Positions 52,749 through 61,663 of a DNA stretch of 64,000 nucleotides are shown here, one piece after another; the stretch's first letter is position 1, and each line of letters starts with the position of its first letter. The stretch lies in assembly GCF_014654895.1 (NCBI RefSeq), contig NZ_BNBE01000002.1:248001-312000 (forward strand), given 5' to 3'. The position numbers and the translations under genes are program-made. The notes under the pieces are model-generated. The model was not told the origin of the DNA, searched no databases, and worked only from the letters and a program-made list of their open reading frames with translations. The DNA comes from Streptomyces filamentosus (GTDB lineage: Bacteria > Actinomycetota > Actinomycetes > Streptomycetales > Streptomycetaceae).

Positions 52749-53903
52749 TCAGGGCGCGAGGCCGACGCGGGCGGCGACGGGAAGGTGGTCGCTCGTCGTC
52801 GCGGGGAGGGTCCAGGCCGAGGTGGCCTTCACGCCCTTCAGGAGGATCTGGTCGATCCGGACGACGGGGAAGCGCGACGGCCAGGTGAGGCCGAAGCCCT
52901 CGCCGGCCGTCTCCTGGGCCGATTCCATGTGACGGGTCAGCGGGCGCAGCGCGCGATCGTCGGCGGAGCCGTTCAGGTCGCCCGTCAGGACCACGCGCTG
53001 GACGCGTTCGGCCCGGAGGTACGCGGCCAGGCGGCCGAGGGCCTCGTCGCGCGCGCCGATGGTGAACCCGGAGGGGGTGACGCGTACGGAGGGGAGGTGG
53101 GCGACGTAGACGGCGAGCGGGCCTGCGGGGGTGTCCACCGTCGCCCGCAGGGCCCGGGTCCACGGCATGATCGGCAGGGGACGCGCGCCGCGCACGGGGT
53201 ACCGGCTCCACAGGCCCACCGTGCCCTGGTAGAAGTGGTACGGATACGCGGCCGCGAGGGCCCGCTCGTACGCGGGCGCCGTGTCGGGGCTCAGCTCCTG
53301 GAGCGCCAGGACGTCCGCCCGGGAGGCGATGAGGCTCTGTGCGGTGCCGCGCGGGTCCGGGTTCTCCTGCCGGACGTTGTGGCTGACGACGGTGAGGTCC
53401 CCGCCGGGCGAGGACTTGTCCGCGAGCCGGCCGCCGAAGACCGCGAGCCAGACGGTGACCGGGAGCAGCAGAGCCGCCGTCGCCGTCCGCGACCGGCGCA
53501 GCAGCGCTGCCACGAGCAGCACGGGAAGGGCGAGCGCGGTCCAGGGCAGCAGGGTCTCGGCCAGGCTGCCCACGTGGCCCGGACCGTCGGGTATCCAGCG
53601 GTGGCCCGCGACGATCAGCGCGAGGAGGACGGCGCAGGCCGTGGTGATCGTGCCCTTGCGCCGCGATCGCTTTGTCTGCTGCGGCCGCTGTGGCACCTGC
53701 TCGGCCTCCTGGGCCTGCTGTGACCGGCGTGGCTGCCGCAGTCGCATCCCTCGGCCTTGCGGCGGGCTTCCGACCTCCGCCTCCGTCGTCACCCCCGTCC
53801 CCGTCGTCGCCCTCATCGCCGTCGTCGCCGTCGTGTCGTCCGACGCCTCGCCGTGCTCGCCGTCCCGGGCAGGGGCCCCGGACGCCATTCGTGGGGTCGT
53901 CAT
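52749..53903 (-). CDS. EEP-family phosphatase with membrane N-terminus, VanJ-like
   Basis: 384 residues from ATG 53903, six bases after the carboxypeptidase stop. Residues 1-~85 are a hydrophilic, Thr-rich, low-complexity tail. Two to three membrane segments follow (ITTACAVLLALIVAG, ALALPVLLVAALL, AALLLPVTVWLAVFG), then the EEP domain with VVSHNVRQENPDP, VLALQELSPDTA, VYVAHLPSVR, VVLTGDLNGSADD and TTSDHLPVAARV (the SDHLP His). The architecture matches VanJ-type lipid-pyrophosphate phosphatases. The tie to a D-Ala-D-Ala carboxypeptidase and a two-component system suggests a cell-envelope role; the VanJ parallel is inference. Confidence 0.75.
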   Translation of the reverse strand: MTTPRMASGAPARDGEHGEASDDTTATTAMRATTGTGVTTEAEVGSPPQGRGMRLRQPRRSQQAQEAEQVPQRPQQTKRSRRKGTITTACAVLLALIVAGHRWIPDGPGHVGSLAETLLPWTALALPVLLVAALLRRSRTATAALLLPVTVWLAVFGGRLADKSSPGGDLTVVSHNVRQENPDPRGTAQSLIASRADVLALQELSPDTAPAYERALAAAYPYHFYQGTVGLWSRYPVRGARPLPIMPWTRALRATVDTPAGPLAVYVAHLPSVRVTPSGFTIGARDEALGRLAAYLRAERVQRVVLTGDLNGSADDRALRPLTRHMESAQETAGEGFGLTWPSRFPVVRIDQILLKGVKATSAWTLPATTSDHLPVAARVGLAP

Positions 53904-53909
53904 CGTGGT

Positions 53910-54878
53910 TCAGCTCCCCGTCCGTGCGGAGGACAGCCGGTCGCGGAGGTCGGTGACGAGCCGGCGGCTGCTCTCCAGGGCCTCGTGGATCCCCTCGCCG
54001 GGCGTGGTGCCCGCCCGCTGGTGCAGGACGGCGCCCAGGAGCAGACGGGTGGTGCCACCGGTACGGACCTCGCAGGCCCACAGGAGGTTGCCGCCCGCCG
54101 GGGTGCTGGAGCCGGTCTTGAGGCCGACGACTCCGGGGGTGTCCAGCAGGGAGTTGGTATTGGTGACCGGGCCGATGCCGGGCACGGTGACGCTCCGGCT
54201 GGCCACGATCTCGCGGAGGACGGGGTCCTTCATCGCCTCCCTGGCCAGTTTCAGCTGGTCCACGGCCGTGCTGGCGGTCGTGGTCTCGATCCCGCTGGCT
54301 CCCGTGTAGGTCGACCGGTCCATCCCCAGCCGGGCGGCCTCGCGCCGCATCTTCTCCACGAAGGCGTCCTGGCTGCCGGAGTCCCAGCGGGCCAGCAGAC
54401 GGGCGGCGTTGTTCCCCGAGGGGATCAGCGTCAGTTCGAGGAGCTGGCGCTGGGAGTACGTCCGGCCGGCCTGGAGCGGGACGGTCGACTCGCCTCCGAC
54501 CGCCACCTCGTGGGCGGCCTGCGGGTCCGCCTCGATCTGCGGGCCCGGCTCGCCCGGCCGCAGCGGATGTTCCCTGAGGATGACGTGGGCGGTCATCACC
54601 TTCGTCAGGCTCGCGATCGGAACCGGCCGCTGCTCGCCTCGTGCCTCCGGGGCTCCGGCGCCCACCAGCTCGACCGCGCTCTGCCCGTCCTCGGGCCACA
54701 GGATCGTGCTTCCGTCGAGGACCGGCCCCCGGTCGGAGCCCGGTGCCCGTGCGGCGGACGCGGACGAGGGGTCGGCCCCGCTCCCCGCCGTGGCGGCCGT
54801 GACGGCCGTGCCGCACAGGACGAGCAGGGCCAGCGCGCCGCCTGCGACGTGGTGACGACGAGCGGGGGAAAGGGGCAT
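53910..54878 (-). CDS. D-alanyl-D-alanine carboxypeptidase (penicillin-binding protein)
   Basis: 322 residues from ATG 54878, with a signal peptide or membrane anchor at residues 10-32 (VAGGALALLVLCGTAVTAAT). The serine DD-peptidase motifs are all present: S90-x-x-K93 (ASLTKVMTAH), S154-G-N156 (IPSGNNAAR) and K254-T-G256 (LKTGSST). It trims peptidoglycan pentapeptides outside the membrane. It sits between the sensor kinase and the EEP phosphatase. Confidence 0.92.
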   Translation of the reverse strand: MPLSPARRHHVAGGALALLVLCGTAVTAATAGSGADPSSASAARAPGSDRGPVLDGSTILWPEDGQSAVELVGAGAPEARGEQRPVPIASLTKVMTAHVILREHPLRPGEPGPQIEADPQAAHEVAVGGESTVPLQAGRTYSQRQLLELTLIPSGNNAARLLARWDSGSQDAFVEKMRREAARLGMDRSTYTGASGIETTTASTAVDQLKLAREAMKDPVLREIVASRSVTVPGIGPVTNTNSLLDTPGVVGLKTGSSTPAGGNLLWACEVRTGGTTRLLLGAVLHQRAGTTPGEGIHEALESSRRLVTDLRDRLSSARTGS

Positions 54879-55009
54879 GGAGGCCACCTCCGGGGATTGC
54901 CGTGCGGGTCGGGGTACGCCTGCAAGGCTGCGGGGGCGGCTTGTCGGGCCGTCCGCCGCGACCGCTCCGCGGAGGCTCGGAAAGGCATCAGCCGTGTATC
55001 GGCCGGTGC

Positions 55010-56362
55010 CTAGGCCTGAACCGCCGCCACCGGATCGGGGCCCTCCGGCCCCTGGTGGTCCTCGGGAGCGTCCTGGGCCGTCTCGGGAAGACGTAGTACC
55101 GCCACCGCCCCTCCGTCCTCGGGATGGTTCGTGAAGTCCAGCTCCGCTCCGATCACCTGCGCCTGGCCCCGCGCGATCGTGAGGCCCAGGCCGTGCCCGC
55201 GGCCCCGTTCGGCGGCGCCCGTGCGGAAGCGGCGGGGGCCGTGGGCGAGGAGGTCCTCCGGGAAGCCGGGGCCGCGGTCCCGGACGGTGATCGTGGTGCC
55301 GGAGAGGGTGATCTCCACCGGGCCGGCGCCGTGGCGGTGGGCGTTGGCCACGAGGTTGGCGACGATGCGGTCCAGGCGCCGGGGATCGGTCCAGGCCGCC
55401 GGCGGCGTGCCCCGGGTGGTCACCCGGGCGGTGAAGCCGGTCCTGGCCACCGACTCCTCGACGAACTCGACGAGGTCCACAAGCCTCGGCAGCGGCTGCT
55501 CGGCGCCCCCGTCGAGGCGGGAGATCTCCAGGAGGTCCTCGACCAGGTCGCGCAGGACCTGGACACGGTCCCGCACCAGATCGGTGACCTCCCCCTCGGG
55601 GAGCAGACCGGCCGAGGTGAGCAGGCCCATCAGCGGGGTGCGCAGTTCGTGCGCGACGTCGGCGGTGAAGCGCTGCTCGTCCGCGATGCGCCGTTGCAGG
55701 CTGTCGGCCATCGAGTCGACGGTGGCGGCGATCTCGGTGATCTCGTCGCCGCCGCTCCCTCCCATGCCCGTACGTGCGTTCAGGTCGCCGGCCGTGATGC
55801 TGCGGGCCGTGCGGGCGACCCTGCGGAGCCGCCGGGCGGGGAGTGCGGTGGCCAGGGCCGTGACCGGGACGACGACGGCCAGGGTCAGCAGGGAGTACTT
55901 CCACAGGTGCCGGTCGAGCGCCTGGCGGGTGAGCAGGTCGGTGGTCATGTCGACCTCGACCGCGTACAGCTTCCCGCCTTCCTTCAGGGCCGCCCAGTAG
56001 ACGGGGGCGGGGGGACCGTTCTCGTAGAGGGTGCCCTCGCCGTGCTGGTCGAGCTGCCGCAGCAGGGCGTCCGGGAGTTCGCCGGGGGTGGCGAGGGGCG
56101 GCTCCTGGCCCGTGGTGCGGGCGTCGTGCAGGGCACGGTCCAGGCTGCCGCGGGCCTTGGCCGCGCCGTCGTTCATCGACCGGTCGAGGGTCGAGTCGTG
56201 CACGAGCAGGCCGATGGTGAACGCCATCGAGGAACACGCCACGGCCACCAGGAAGACGGTCTTCCAGCGCATCGAGCGGGGATTCAGCAGCGAACGGGGG
56301 CTCGGCCACGAGCGGGGATTCAGCGGCGAGCGGAGGTTCTGCGGCGAGCGGGCGGCCGTCAT
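55010..56362 (-). CDS. Sensor histidine kinase, CseC-like
   Basis: 450 residues from ATG 56362; ATG 56272 (MRWKTVFLVAVACSSM) is a strong alternative that skips an N-terminal extension encoded by an 18-bp tandem repeat. Two membrane helices flank an extracytoplasmic domain (~residues 50-155). HAMP follows, then the H-box ADVAHELRTPLMGLL, N-box NLVANAHRHG and G-boxes DRGPGFP / GRGHGLGLTIA. It follows the response regulator gene by 15 bp. By similarity to CseC, it may sense envelope stress. Confidence 0.9.
   Translation of the reverse strand: MTAARSPQNLRSPLNPRSWPSPRSLLNPRSMRWKTVFLVAVACSSMAFTIGLLVHDSTLDRSMNDGAAKARGSLDRALHDARTTGQEPPLATPGELPDALLRQLDQHGEGTLYENGPPAPVYWAALKEGGKLYAVEVDMTTDLLTRQALDRHLWKYSLLTLAVVVPVTALATALPARRLRRVARTARSITAGDLNARTGMGGSGGDEITEIAATVDSMADSLQRRIADEQRFTADVAHELRTPLMGLLTSAGLLPEGEVTDLVRDRVQVLRDLVEDLLEISRLDGGAEQPLPRLVDLVEFVEESVARTGFTARVTTRGTPPAAWTDPRRLDRIVANLVANAHRHGAGPVEITLSGTTITVRDRGPGFPEDLLAHGPRRFRTGAAERGRGHGLGLTIARGQAQVIGAELDFTNHPEDGGAVAVLRLPETAQDAPEDHQGPEGPDPVAAVQA
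56274..56345. repeat. Four tandem 18-bp units in the kinase N-terminus
   Basis: Units at 56274, 56292, 56310 and 56328 share GAGCGGGGATTCAGCGGC with changes. Eighteen is a multiple of three, so they add six-residue units (of LNPRS type) upstream of the first membrane helix if translation starts at 56362. Confidence 0.75.
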
Positions 56363-56377
56363 GGTCCGTGACCCCCT

Positions 56378-57091
56378 TCAGCGCCGCAGCTTGTAGCCGA
56401 AGCCGCGGACCGTCTCGACGCGGTCGGCGCCGATCTTCTTCCGCAGCCTCTGCACACACAGGTCGACGACCCTCGTGTCGCCGTCCCAGCCGTAGTCCCA
56501 GACCTCGCGCAGCAGGGCCTGGCGGTCCAGCACGATCCCGGGATGGGCCGCGAACTCCAGCAGCAGCCGCAGTTCGGTCGGCGTCAGGGTGAGCTCGCGG
56601 CCGTTCCTGGTCACCTCCAGGGCCGCGGGGTCGATCGTCAGGTCCCCGAAGACCAGTCGGCCGTCCGCCTCGTCCCGCCCGGCCGCTCCGTCCCGGACCG
56701 GGGAGGCGAACGTGGCCCGGCGCAGCAGCGAGCGGATCCGGGCCACCAGGACCGCGGTGTCGACGGGCTTGACCACGTAATCGTCCGCTCCGGCCTCCAG
56801 GCCGGAAACCACGTCCAGGGCGTCGCCGCGCGCGGACATCATCAGGATCGGGTCCGTGCTCGACTCCCTGATGCGGCGGCACAGCCCGATGCCGTCCAGG
56901 CCGGGCAGCATCACGTCGAGCAGCAGGAGGTCGTGACGGCCCTCCCTGAAGAGTTCGAGCCCCGTCAGCCCGTCACCGGCGACGGTCACGCCGTAGCCGT
57001 AGCGTTCCAGGGCGATCGCGACGGATCTGCGGATCACCTCGTCGTCCTCGACGAGCAGGATCATCACGGGAGTGGCTTCAGACATGCGCAT
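56378..57091 (-). CDS. Response regulator, CseB-like (OmpR/PhoB family)
   Basis: 237 residues from ATG 57091; ATG 57085 is equally possible. Receiver domain: ILLVEDDEVIRRSVAIALER, phospho-acceptor D59 in LLLLDVMLPGLDG, and the conserved Lys in DDYVVKPVD. A C-terminal winged helix (LTLTPTELRLLLEFAAHPGI, RVVDLCVQRLRKKIG, VRGFGYKL) binds DNA. The GLDGIGLCRRIRESS pattern is that of CseB. It is first gene of the kinase-carboxypeptidase-phosphatase run. Confidence 0.92.
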   Translation of the reverse strand: MRMSEATPVMILLVEDDEVIRRSVAIALERYGYGVTVAGDGLTGLELFREGRHDLLLLDVMLPGLDGIGLCRRIRESSTDPILMMSARGDALDVVSGLEAGADDYVVKPVDTAVLVARIRSLLRRATFASPVRDGAAGRDEADGRLVFGDLTIDPAALEVTRNGRELTLTPTELRLLLEFAAHPGIVLDRQALLREVWDYGWDGDTRVVDLCVQRLRKKIGADRVETVRGFGYKLRR

Positions 57092-57310
57092 CCATCAGGC
57101 GGGCGGGGTGGTCGGCGGCCCCCATCATGCCTCCTCCCACGGTTCTCCACGCACCCCACGGCCCTGCGCCATCCGCCGAGCCGTCCGCCTGACCAGCGGT
57201 GATGCACGGTTGATACACGGCTGTGCGGTGCCGGAGGCACAGCCGAGCGTCCGCGGTGACACGTCCCGGCACGAGGGCTGACGTCCCCGGCCGGGTCGCG
57301 GACGGTGCGG

Positions 57311-57458
57311 CTACGCCGGCCGCGGGGCCCGGCGTTCCTCGCGGCGGCAGCGGCCGGGCGGGGTGCCGAACTCGTGCTTGAAGGCGTGGGCGAAGGCGTA
57401 CTCGGAGGCGTAGCCGACGCGGGCGGCGACCGAGTGGAGCGGGGCGCCGGTGGTGCGC
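57311..57458 (-). pseudogene. AraC-family regulator C-terminal fragment
   Basis: The minus strand reads APLHSVAARVGYASEYAFAH then AFKHEFGTPPGRCRREE to TAG at 57311, the second helix-turn-helix of an AraC-type regulator. There is no upstream part. It ends abruptly at ~57458, where plus-strand remnant sequence begins. Confidence 0.6.
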
Positions 57459-57620
57459 AATCGACGAGCGCGGCATCGCCGCCGTCGCCGCCCACGCCCC
57501 CTGGAGGACGGTCACGACAGCCGTGCCTACGACCTCGCCGGCCCCTCCCCCACCGGACCGAGCAGCTCCGCGTCCTCTCCGACGTCCTCGGCCGCCCGGC
57601 ACGTTCTTCCTCGGGCTCCC
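57459..57620 (+). pseudogene. NAD(P)-binding (NmrA-like) protein fragment in three frames
   Basis: IDERGIAAVAA, then LEDGHDSRAYDLAGPSP, then TEQLRVLSDVLGRPARSS follow one another in three different frames. Together they match the C-terminal part of NAD(P)H-binding NmrA-like proteins. At least two frameshifts show decay. Confidence 0.5.
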
Positions 57621-57763
57621 GGAAGCGTGAGGGTCGGCGCGCGCCGTCCTCGTGGGGAACTCCATCGAGGGATCCTGAGGTGTCACCGAGAACGGGGAGG
57701 GCGGGCGCAGCGCTCCCGGGCCACCGCATAAGCATGACTAACGATTCCCCTCCGAAAGACTAA

Positions 57764-58795
57764 ATGGAACTTTCCATTCCTGGCGGGGATGGTGGACCCA
57801 TGCAGCCACGCCTCACTTCCTCCAGCTCCCTCGCCCTGACCGGCACCGTGATCCTGTGGGCCTCGGCTTTTCCCGCCATCCGGGTCGGGGTCGACGGTCT
57901 GGGGGTCCAGGCCCTGTCGTTCTCCCGCATCGCGATCGCGGCCGTCGCCCTGCTCCTGGTGGCACCGTTCGCGAAGGTCCGCATGCCCCGGCGGGGCGAT
58001 CTTCCCCTGATCGCCCTGTGCGGGGCGACGGGCATCACCGCCTACCAGCTCCTGCTGAACTGGGGCGAGGTCGAGGTGGCGGCCGGTACGGCCAGCCTGT
58101 TGATCGCGATCGTCCCCGCCTTCAGCGTGCTGCTGGGAAGCCTGGTCCTCAAGGAGCGGCTGAGCCGCGGCATCGTCCTCGGCAGTGTCGTCGCGCTCGC
58201 CGGCGCGGCCGTCGTCAGCATGGCCGAGGGCGTCGGCGGGTTCACCCCCTCCGCGCTCGTCGTCCTGGCCGCCGCCGTGGCCCAAGGGGTGTACCACGTC
58301 GCCACCAAGCCCCTCCTCCGTCGCTACACCGGCCTGGAGGTCGCCACCTACGCGATGGTCGCCGGCACGGTCCTCGCTCTGCCGCTGGCCCCCGCCGCCT
58401 GGCACGCCGCCCTGCGGGCGCCGGCCGACGCCTTGCTCTCCGCGGTCTACCTGGGTCTGCTTCCCTCCGCGCTCGGCTTCGTCATCTGGGCGTACGCCGT
58501 GGCCCGACTGCCACTCGCCGCTTCCACCGCCGCCCTGTACCTGGTCGCGCCGGTGACCCTGCTGATCTCCTTCCTCTGGCTGGGCGAGGTGCCCCACCTG
58601 ATCGAACTGGCGGGCGGAGCGGTCAGCGTCGCGGGAGTGATCATGATCAACCGGCGGGCCCCCGGCCGCCCGACGGCCGACCGGCCCGAGACCGCGCAGG
58701 GCGAGAACGCCCGCCCCGGCCCGCACCGCATCGCGGAACCCGTCTCCGGCTCCGGCTACGCCCCTGCCCCTGCCCCTGCCCCGATCAAGGAGTAG
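57764..58795 (+). CDS. EamA/DMT-family transporter
   Basis: 343 residues from ATG 57764; ATG 57800 (MQPRLTSSSSLALTG) is a likely alternative. Ten hydrophobic helices in two EamA repeats (TGTVILWASAFPAIRVGVDG … LLIAIVPAFSVLLGSLVLKE; ALVVLAAAVAQGVYHVATKP … LYLVAPVTLLISFLWLGEVP). A metabolite exporter of the inner membrane. The LysR-type regulator starts 3 bp downstream and probably shares its transcript. Confidence 0.88.
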   Translation: MELSIPGGDGGPMQPRLTSSSSLALTGTVILWASAFPAIRVGVDGLGVQALSFSRIAIAAVALLLVAPFAKVRMPRRGDLPLIALCGATGITAYQLLLNWGEVEVAAGTASLLIAIVPAFSVLLGSLVLKERLSRGIVLGSVVALAGAAVVSMAEGVGGFTPSALVVLAAAVAQGVYHVATKPLLRRYTGLEVATYAMVAGTVLALPLAPAAWHAALRAPADALLSAVYLGLLPSALGFVIWAYAVARLPLAASTAALYLVAPVTLLISFLWLGEVPHLIELAGGAVSVAGVIMINRRAPGRPTADRPETAQGENARPGPHRIAEPVSGSGYAPAPAPAPIKE

Positions 58796-58798
58796 ACC

Positions 58799-59734
58799 GT
58801 GCTCGACGTACGACGCCTGCGCATCCTGCAGCACCTCGCCGCGTACGGGACCGTCGCGGCCACCGCGGAGGCCCTCCACCTGACGCCGCCGGCGGTCTCC
58901 CAGCACCTTGCCGCACTGCAGAAAGAGGCCGGCACACCGGTGGTGGAGAAGCACGGACGCACCCTGCGGCTGACCGCGGCCGGGGAACTGCTCGTGGCTC
59001 ACGCCGAGATCATCCTCGCGGAACTCGCGGCAGCCGAGTCCGGTCTGGCGGCCCTGCAGAGCGGTCGGCGCGGCATCGTGCGGATCACCGCCTTCGCCTC
59101 CGCCGCCCGCACCCTGGTCGCTCCCCTGTGGCAACGGCTGACCGGCACCGATCCCGCCCCGGAGCTGTCGCTGCGGCTGTCCGTACAGGAACCCGACCAA
59201 GCCCTCGACGAACTGCACAAGCGTTCCACCGACCTCGCCCTGGTCCACAGCTACACCGTGCTGCCACGCAGCTTCCCCGCCGCCTACGAGCAGACCCTCC
59301 TCATGGAGGAACCGGTACTGCTCGCCCTGCATCCGCGCCAGGCCGGCGAGCTGGGCCTACAGCCCGGCCGACCGGTGGACCTGTCCCGCACGGCGGACAT
59401 GCCCTGGCTCACGCCGGGACCGGAGACCTCCTGTTACGAAATGATCCAACGCGCCTGCGGTGCGGCCGGCTTCGTCCCGGACATCAGGGCCCGCAGCAGC
59501 GACTTCGCCGTGCTGGCGGCCCTGGTCGCCGCAGGAGCGGGCATCGCCCTCATCCCCCGCATGGCGCTGCCCGACACCGCCGACGGCCTCTGTCTGCACC
59601 CCCTGCTCCACCCCGTCTCCCGGTCCGTCTTCACCGTCAGCCGCGCAGGGACCAGCAAGCGTCCCGACCTGCGACACGTACTGCGGCTCCTCCAGGACAC
59701 GGCGGCAGCCACCGACACCGAACGCCTGGCCTGA
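58799..59734 (+). CDS. LysR-family transcriptional regulator
   Basis: 311 residues from GTG 58799 with AAGGAG upstream. HTH LRILQHLAAYGTVAATAEAL and HLTPPAVSQHLAALQKEAG, then a periplasmic-binding-type effector domain (GIVRITAFASAARTLVAPLW … AALVAAGAGIALIPRMALPD). It probably controls the adjacent transporter. Confidence 0.9.
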   Translation: MLDVRRLRILQHLAAYGTVAATAEALHLTPPAVSQHLAALQKEAGTPVVEKHGRTLRLTAAGELLVAHAEIILAELAAAESGLAALQSGRRGIVRITAFASAARTLVAPLWQRLTGTDPAPELSLRLSVQEPDQALDELHKRSTDLALVHSYTVLPRSFPAAYEQTLLMEEPVLLALHPRQAGELGLQPGRPVDLSRTADMPWLTPGPETSCYEMIQRACGAAGFVPDIRARSSDFAVLAALVAAGAGIALIPRMALPDTADGLCLHPLLHPVSRSVFTVSRAGTSKRPDLRHVLRLLQDTAAATDTERLA

Positions 59735-59810
59735 CCGGGACACCGGACGCACTCCGCTCCACCCCCCGGCGCGCGCCCTCACGTCACCGCACGACACGAC
59801 TCCCCTCGCG

Positions 59811-60626
59811 TCACGTGCCGTCGTCCGTGTCGCCCACCGCCCACACCCGGGCCTCGTGGAAGTGGTCCCAGTCCATGACCAGACGGAAGCGCTGGTGCGC
59901 CTCCAGGCTTGCCGACTCGGCCGGTTCCTCACCCCGGTACACCCGGGCGTCGTCGGACTTCACGAGTTCCAGGAGGGCGTGACGGACGTCGCCGACCTTC
60001 TGGCCGGTGGCGGCCGCCAGCCTGTCCAGGGAGGTGAGGATCTCCTTCGGTGCACCCAAACGGTCGATCAAGTGGCCGGTGAGGTTGTTGACGAGCGGGT
60101 GGACGTGCAGCGCCCAGCGGGTCCGGGCGATCAGTTCGGTGGCCTCGGCGTCCAGGGGCAGCAGTTCTTCGGGCAGGGGCAGCGTGTCGGGCATCGACCA
60201 CCGCGTGCCCTCCGGCCCCTCCTCGCGGCCGGCCAGACCCCACGCCAGATAGAGCTCGGAGAGGTCGCGCACCGTCCGGGGGACGGGGAAGCCCGCGGCC
60301 GTCAGCATGGCGCCGAACTTCTCCCAGTGCCTCGCCTCGTACGCCTCCCGGCCCTCCGGCTCCTCCTCGTGGTCCCACTCCTCGTCGGACCACCGGAACG
60401 ACAGCGCGCCTTCGAGGTCGCCGCCGATCATGGCCCAGTGGCCGTCGAAGACCTCCCGCAGCACGTCGTCCAGGGAGCCGGTGCACCCCGGCTGGCTCGC
60501 GGTCCCGATCAGCATGGTCAGCGGCAGCCCCTGGCGGGGCAGGACGTGCTCCCACCCCGTCGCCCACCAGTCGTTGCGCATCATGATGTTCCGGCGCTGG
60601 CCGGGCACAGAAGGGTTCTCAGACAT
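59811..60626 (-). CDS. DUF6042-like hypothetical protein
   Basis: 271 residues from ATG 60626, with GGAAG upstream. It has the start MMRNDWWATGWEHVLPRQGL, then PLTMLIGTASQPGCTGSLDD and a C-terminal part KVGDVRHALLELVKSDDARV. I recall this opening in a Streptomyces DUF6042-type family. It is soluble, with no catalytic motif seen. Confidence 0.6.
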   Translation of the reverse strand: MSENPSVPGQRRNIMMRNDWWATGWEHVLPRQGLPLTMLIGTASQPGCTGSLDDVLREVFDGHWAMIGGDLEGALSFRWSDEEWDHEEEPEGREAYEARHWEKFGAMLTAAGFPVPRTVRDLSELYLAWGLAGREEGPEGTRWSMPDTLPLPEELLPLDAEATELIARTRWALHVHPLVNNLTGHLIDRLGAPKEILTSLDRLAAATGQKVGDVRHALLELVKSDDARVYRGEEPAESASLEAHQRFRLVMDWDHFHEARVWAVGDTDDGT

Positions 60627-60781
60627 CCGCAGCTCTTCCTCACAAACGGCCGGACGCCCGCAGCGTACGCACGGCGGAACGGCACGTTTCACGGCCGTTC
60701 CCACCGGACTTGACAACAGCGGAGGCCATGCGGGAACAGACCCCGCCGAGGACAGGAAGAAGCGCGGGCTACCCTCGCGCC

Positions 60782-61177
60782 ATGGCGATCATCTACGAGT
60801 GGCGGGCCGACTTCGACAACGCCTCGCTCAACGCGCTGCACGCGGAGGGGTTCGACGGCCCGCCTTCGGAGACCGACTGGCTCAGCCGCGTGCGCCGGCA
60901 CAGCCTCGGCTGGGTCTGCGCCCGCGAGGACGGAAACCTCACCGGCTTCGTCAACGTCGCCTGGGACGGCGGCGTCCACGCGTTCCTCCTCGACACCGTG
61001 GTCACGGCAGCCGGCCGCCGGTCCGGCATCGGAGCCGAACTCGTCGCCGAGGCCGCCCGGCAGGCCCGCACGGCCGGATGCACCTGGCTGCACGTCGACT
61101 TCGAGGACCACCTGCGACCGTTCTACTTCGACGCCTGCGGTTTCACGCCGACGACGGCGGGACTCATCGCGCTCTGA
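60782..61177 (+). CDS. GNAT-family N-acetyltransferase
   Basis: 131 residues from ATG 60782. The acetyl-CoA pocket is AFLLDTVVTAAGRRSGIGAE followed by LVAEAARQARTAGC, with the R/QxxGxG/A signature GRRSGIG. FYFDACGFTPTTAGLIAL closes the fold. The substrate is unknown. Confidence 0.87.
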   Translation: MAIIYEWRADFDNASLNALHAEGFDGPPSETDWLSRVRRHSLGWVCAREDGNLTGFVNVAWDGGVHAFLLDTVVTAAGRRSGIGAELVAEAARQARTAGCTWLHVDFEDHLRPFYFDACGFTPTTAGLIAL

Positions 61178-61199
61178 GCCCCGGGGGATGCCGCGGCGG

Positions 61200-61300
61200 G
61201 TGCACGCGACACCGGCCCGCAGCCGGGCCAACGGGCCCGGCGCGCGGTTCGTGGTCTGGAGCCAGGGGTGCTCTCTGGCGTGGGCGGGGCGATTCGGCCA
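61200..61300 (+). pseudogene. Decayed radical-SAM (NrdG-like) fragment
   Basis: From GTG 61200 the frame reads HATPARSRANGPGARFVVWS then QGCSLAWAGRF. Activating-enzyme relatives have CSLGCPGCF here; two of the three cluster cysteines are changed (to Trp and Arg). The text beyond is out of frame (ALGEVTPADSDPLERAEAAA near 61400 may be a further piece). Confidence 0.45.
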
Positions 61301-61663
61301 CGGACGCATACACAGGCGGTTGCGGGAGAAATCCCGTACCGCACGCAGTCGCCTCGGCGTCCCTCACCCGCGAGGTCCTCTCGGGCGCGCACGCACTGGG
61401 CGAGGTGACGCCGGCCGACAGCGATCCGCTCGAACGGGCCGAGGCCGCGGCGAACTTCTGCCGCCGGACCCGGGAAAGGGAGCGGCCACGGGACCGTCGT
61501 GCTCACCGGCTTCAGAGTGCGCGAGACCGAGGCGGATGCCAGGCGGCGGTACGCGGTCGGGCCGGCCGACCTCCCCCTCCCCCGTCCGCGAACCCGTACG
61601 CGGTCGCCCTCCGCCACGCCCTTCCACCCTGGGGACACCCCGTCCGTGTCAGGGCAGCAGGCC

